A stretch of 64,000 bases of DNA from Anticarsia gemmatalis (Eukaryota; Arthropoda; Insecta; Lepidoptera; Erebidae). How positions within the stretch are numbered: the stretch's first letter is position 1; each line of letters opens with the position of its first letter. The position numbers and the translations under genes were made by a program. Below, piece by piece: positions 60,662 through 64,000 of the stretch. Below the pieces are notes generated by a model. The model had not been told where the DNA came from and searched no databases. It saw nothing but the letters and a program-made list of their open reading frames with translations. The stretch covers positions 1,612,001-1,676,000 of the forward strand of contig NC_134756.1 in assembly GCF_050436995.1 (NCBI RefSeq), read 5' to 3'.

Positions 60662-63600
60662 ACCTATATTTAAGCTTAAATAATTAAAATACATGATCTT
60701 TTGAGTACTATTGAATTTCAGTGTCTGATGATTACAAATCTACGTATAATCATGATAAAATGAAGTGTTACTATAAGAGTCTAAGAAATACCTGTATTGC
60801 CAATAGACACAATTTAAATACATCCTACGACGTAATAGTTATTTGTATGTTATCAATTGAAGTGGTTTCTACAAAGTCTTTACATACTAAGTATTGTTTG
60901 CTAAAGTAACCAATGTCTGTGCAATATAGCAGACAGCTAAAACTACCTTCAATGAAATGAACAGAGGATAAAATTTTTAGACTAAAATAAGCTTTCGTAA
61001 TAGGTTGAAACTGTAGAAAAAAGTTTATATAAAAAACAGGGTAGCTCTGTCCCGCAGATTTATTCGAATTTATTTTAATTATATGATTTTATACTTTTCC
61101 TGTATCCATGTAGAAATACATAGCGTGAGAGTCAGATTACAGTCAATATAAGTAGATAGCATTAGGAAAATAAGTTTATTACAAATACCTCTTTTGACGG
61201 AGCATTAACTATTTAACACATTTCGTATTAACTATTTAACAGCATGAAATACTTAACCTAATACTAAACCCCACCATCATTATTCCAATAAAGCTAACAT
61301 CACCATGAAACACCGCATTGCGGTACTACAAAACCGCGGGGCAGGCCAAAGGCACAATCCATTCATTCTATAAGCGTAGATCGTTCATTCAAATTTTGAT
61401 TTATTAGTTTTATTACACCGGATCAATCAACTATTGTCTTATATTCATTCAATGAGGATATCAACCTTTTGGTTGTACTAATGGCTGTGTTATAAGGTTA
61501 TGTGACTACTAGGCCTAGCCCGCGTCTTCGACTACTTCTAAAAAAAATTCGCGAAATCATGCGTTAATCTAATCTAGGTTATCAACCATCTGTGTGACAA
61601 ACTTCAAAATCTGTTTAAGTAGTAGTAAAGAGAAAAAGTTCCATAAGCGCATCCATTAAATCAAGTAGGAGTAGAAGCATACTAGAAGGCAAAGAATTTT
61701 GAGTAATTATGTTTACAAGGGCTTTGATTTGTCAGACAGTTTCTTATCTTAAGATATGTGATATTACAGTTGCATCAATTGCGCAAGTGATACGAAGATT
61801 CTTGGTCAAGGGGAGATCCCTTTTATTCCCAGCCGGATCTAAAAACGCGAAAATAAATGAAGAAGCACGTCATATCCTACATACATACAAATAAAAAAAA
61901 CAGAAAATAGATAACAAGGCAAAACTCTCACGCGCAAGAGACAAATAAGATCAAAACTACGCCCAACATAAAGAAGGCGATACTACAGTTCTATAAATCG
62001 CTGCATTACCTAAAGCTGCAACAATTTAATCGCTACACCAATTACTTAAGAGGCTCGACTTGCAAAATCTACAGGTATTTTAATTAATAAGCAATGGGTA
62101 GAATGTCAGTATATTCTCACGGGTTAAAAGGAAAGTCGTCTGGGTATCCGCTTTTCTTCCGTCGATGGACAAATAAGGTCATTTAGCAGCTAATACGATG
62201 TGCTGATCGTTTCCTAGGTTAATTACCTATGTCGGCGAAGTAAATAGATTGATGGCTATGGGCGTGGTATCCGCTAAGAGAAGGTATGTTTTAGTAGGTT
62301 TATATGGCGTTTTATGTCTGAATTAAGAATCGTTACGAGCGACATTGCCCTTAGGATTTATCAACATGTTTTTTACATGTGAATATCACGGAAACAGTGT
62401 TCTGGAAGAATATAGTCGAATATTCTTAAAGAATTATAATTGAATTTGTAACACCATATTTCCTCTTCAGTAGTCACAGAATTCGGTTCGTGCTTCAGTG
62501 GGGACCTGAAGGGACCTTATATTGACTTAACTTTACCCGCTAAAAAATGTCCTCTTGCCATAGGAGCTGAAGAAGAACGACGACAGAAGAGGGAGAGGTA
62601 AACAAACAATATTTCTGCGCAAAATGGTCAGTGAAATACATCGTATGTGTATTCGCTCTACAATAACATAAAATTGTTGTCTTACACGTTTACTGGACGA
62701 TCCATCATGATTTTCCTGTTGTACTAAATAGGATTACGACATCAGCGATTGTTACACTGGATCTATGACGACATTTATGATGATTTTCTTGAAGTAAGAT
62801 TGAGGAACGTTTGTTAAAGTTAGAAATATTACTATAATACGGAATTAGCATCGGAAAGAAATTGGATAAAAAAACTTGTAAAATTATTTTTTGCTTCCAA
62901 TGAAAGTGTTACGAAATTTTAATGATCACTAGGTTGATGCCGAAATACGCCCTGAATAAAAATTGGGGAGGAGTGTTAAGGTAATTTAGGTACATGTTAG
63001 TTCAATAACCTTTCTAACATGTAAAATTAAAACCCTAGCAATGTAAAGTGCACTGACCTGTACATTGTACAACTAAGCTAAGGATGGATTTTTTCGTTGT
63101 TGACATATTCTCTATACATTAAGGTACCCAAAACTTCGAAACTGTTCCTTGCATAAAGTCAATGATGAAAAATATACTCTTAATCGAGCAATAATCTCTT
63201 ACATAATCTCTATCTGACTATAAGCATATTATCTTGTGCCTCAAATTCCTAATATCATAAAAATGGACATCTAACGAGTACCTATAATAAGTGTCAACGG
63301 GTACCCGGTATTTGATGACACTATAAAGGTATAGAGCACTCTTCAAAGATTGTAATAGTACCTATTGTGTCAGTATTACGCATGTACGAAATAGGCCATC
63401 GACGTCCGCGAACTAAGGCCGATCGCATCCGTTTAGCGCAATCAAACGTTTGTGACGTGGAGCAAAACTGTAAACGTTTTTCTAAAGACCTTTTACGTTA
63501 GATCCGGGTTAGGTGGATCCCTTCTTTGATATGGGGACGGTAAATGTGGAGATGTGGTTTGCAGGTACAAATGAGGTAAATATAGACTTTTTTTCATTCA

Positions 63601-64000
63601 GTTTTATGTATTTGGAAGGGTGATTTTTATAAATGTGCCGGAGAAAAACCGATGGATGACATTATGTCAAGGAAATTAAAAGTTTAAAAGAACTTACTCA
63701 GGCAATTATTGGCTAAAAGCTACAGACAGCTTTATATATATGACAATTATTTTTGTTAAGTAACCCTAATTAGGTAGTCAAAAACTACCTGGGTAACAAC
63801 TCTACTCTTAATACCTAGGCAGTAACGACCATATTCATAAAAATGTTTCTCTTGGCTGCTTGCGCTTTTTTCTATGTACCTCAAAACCCATTCATAAAAT
63901 GAGATAAATATGTCAAGAGATTCCTAGCGCCGAAACGAAAAGATTATTTCATACAAACCAGTCTGTCTGAACTTAAGAAACCAGTCCACAGCCGCCTTCA

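Larger units (their letters stand above)
20599..64000 (-). other. More than 43 kb without a recognisable exon: probable giant slpr intron
   Basis: Upstream of the DFG exon the kinase N-lobe, HRD loop and SH3 domain must be encoded. I scanned the minus strand for IHRDLKSSN, LVMEY, IARGM, GVCL and LFW codons flanked by splice sites and found none. Short open frames on both strands have no codon bias, no domain and no splice partners. The span is AT-rich and filled with diverged Lepidoptera repeats, foldback elements and a few CpG-rich patches (listed separately). Long stretches such as 43-46 kb, 50-52 kb, 53.4-59 kb and 61-64 kb show nothing I can name. A nested gene or alternative first exon could be missed by eye. 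Confidence 0.55.

Noticed and set aside
63971..64000. Window end on the minus strand reads VKAAVDWFLKF, recalling the AVKAA of the MLK ATP-binding lysine
   Set aside because: The following residues do not match MLK, a stop follows soon after, there is no good donor at the needed point, and the missing 110 residues up to DFG were not found below it. It is probably a coincidence at the window edge.

Overview
The window is eukaryotic nuclear DNA, most likely from a moth or butterfly. It is AT-rich and intron-dominated, with short GC-rich coding islands. It also carries many diverged copies of dispersed repeats that I recognise as typical of Lepidoptera: LINE tails reading REVC.DR.KW, the 'cccactgct.ggcaagggtctc' family, a tRNA-derived SINE, and elements with 'gtagttcctgagatta.cgcg'. 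I see no bacterial operon, CRISPR array, rRNA or intact tRNA.

One protein-coding gene can be supported. It is the 3' two thirds of the mixed-lineage kinase (MAP3K) gene slipper (slpr), on the minus strand, with coding exons between 20598 and 2439. Ten exons join in frame with consistent phases and GT..AG borders. They give 757 residues: the kinase domain from just before DFG, a leucine-zipper/coiled-coil region, a Cdc42/Rac-binding CRIB motif, the KGKTWGPST block found in fly Slpr, and a long Ser/Pro/Tyr/Gly-rich tail. The SH3 domain and kinase N-lobe are not visible and should lie beyond 64000. The intron upstream of the DFG exon therefore appears to exceed 43 kb.

Layout: 1-2438 is the inferred 3' UTR and downstream DNA. 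2439-5859 holds the four C-terminal exons of the long isoform. 5860-11793 is an intron. 11495-11955 is an exon with two possible ends: spliced at 11794 (long isoform) or read through the donor to a stop at 11495 (short isoform, 99-residue alternative tail). 12229-20598 holds the CRIB, zipper and kinase exons. 20599-64000 is intron or intergenic DNA with no convincing exon, containing repeats, foldback elements and perfect palindromes.

I found no convincing undescribed biological system. The observations most worth checking are the two-ended slpr transcript, a possible stop-codon readthrough extension ending in DDYLV, a roughly 490-bp element with 95-bp inverted termini and three internal hairpins, an 87-bp perfect inverted repeat at 33.9-34.1 kb, and a 44-bp perfect palindrome between oppositely oriented LINE tails at 25.3 kb.
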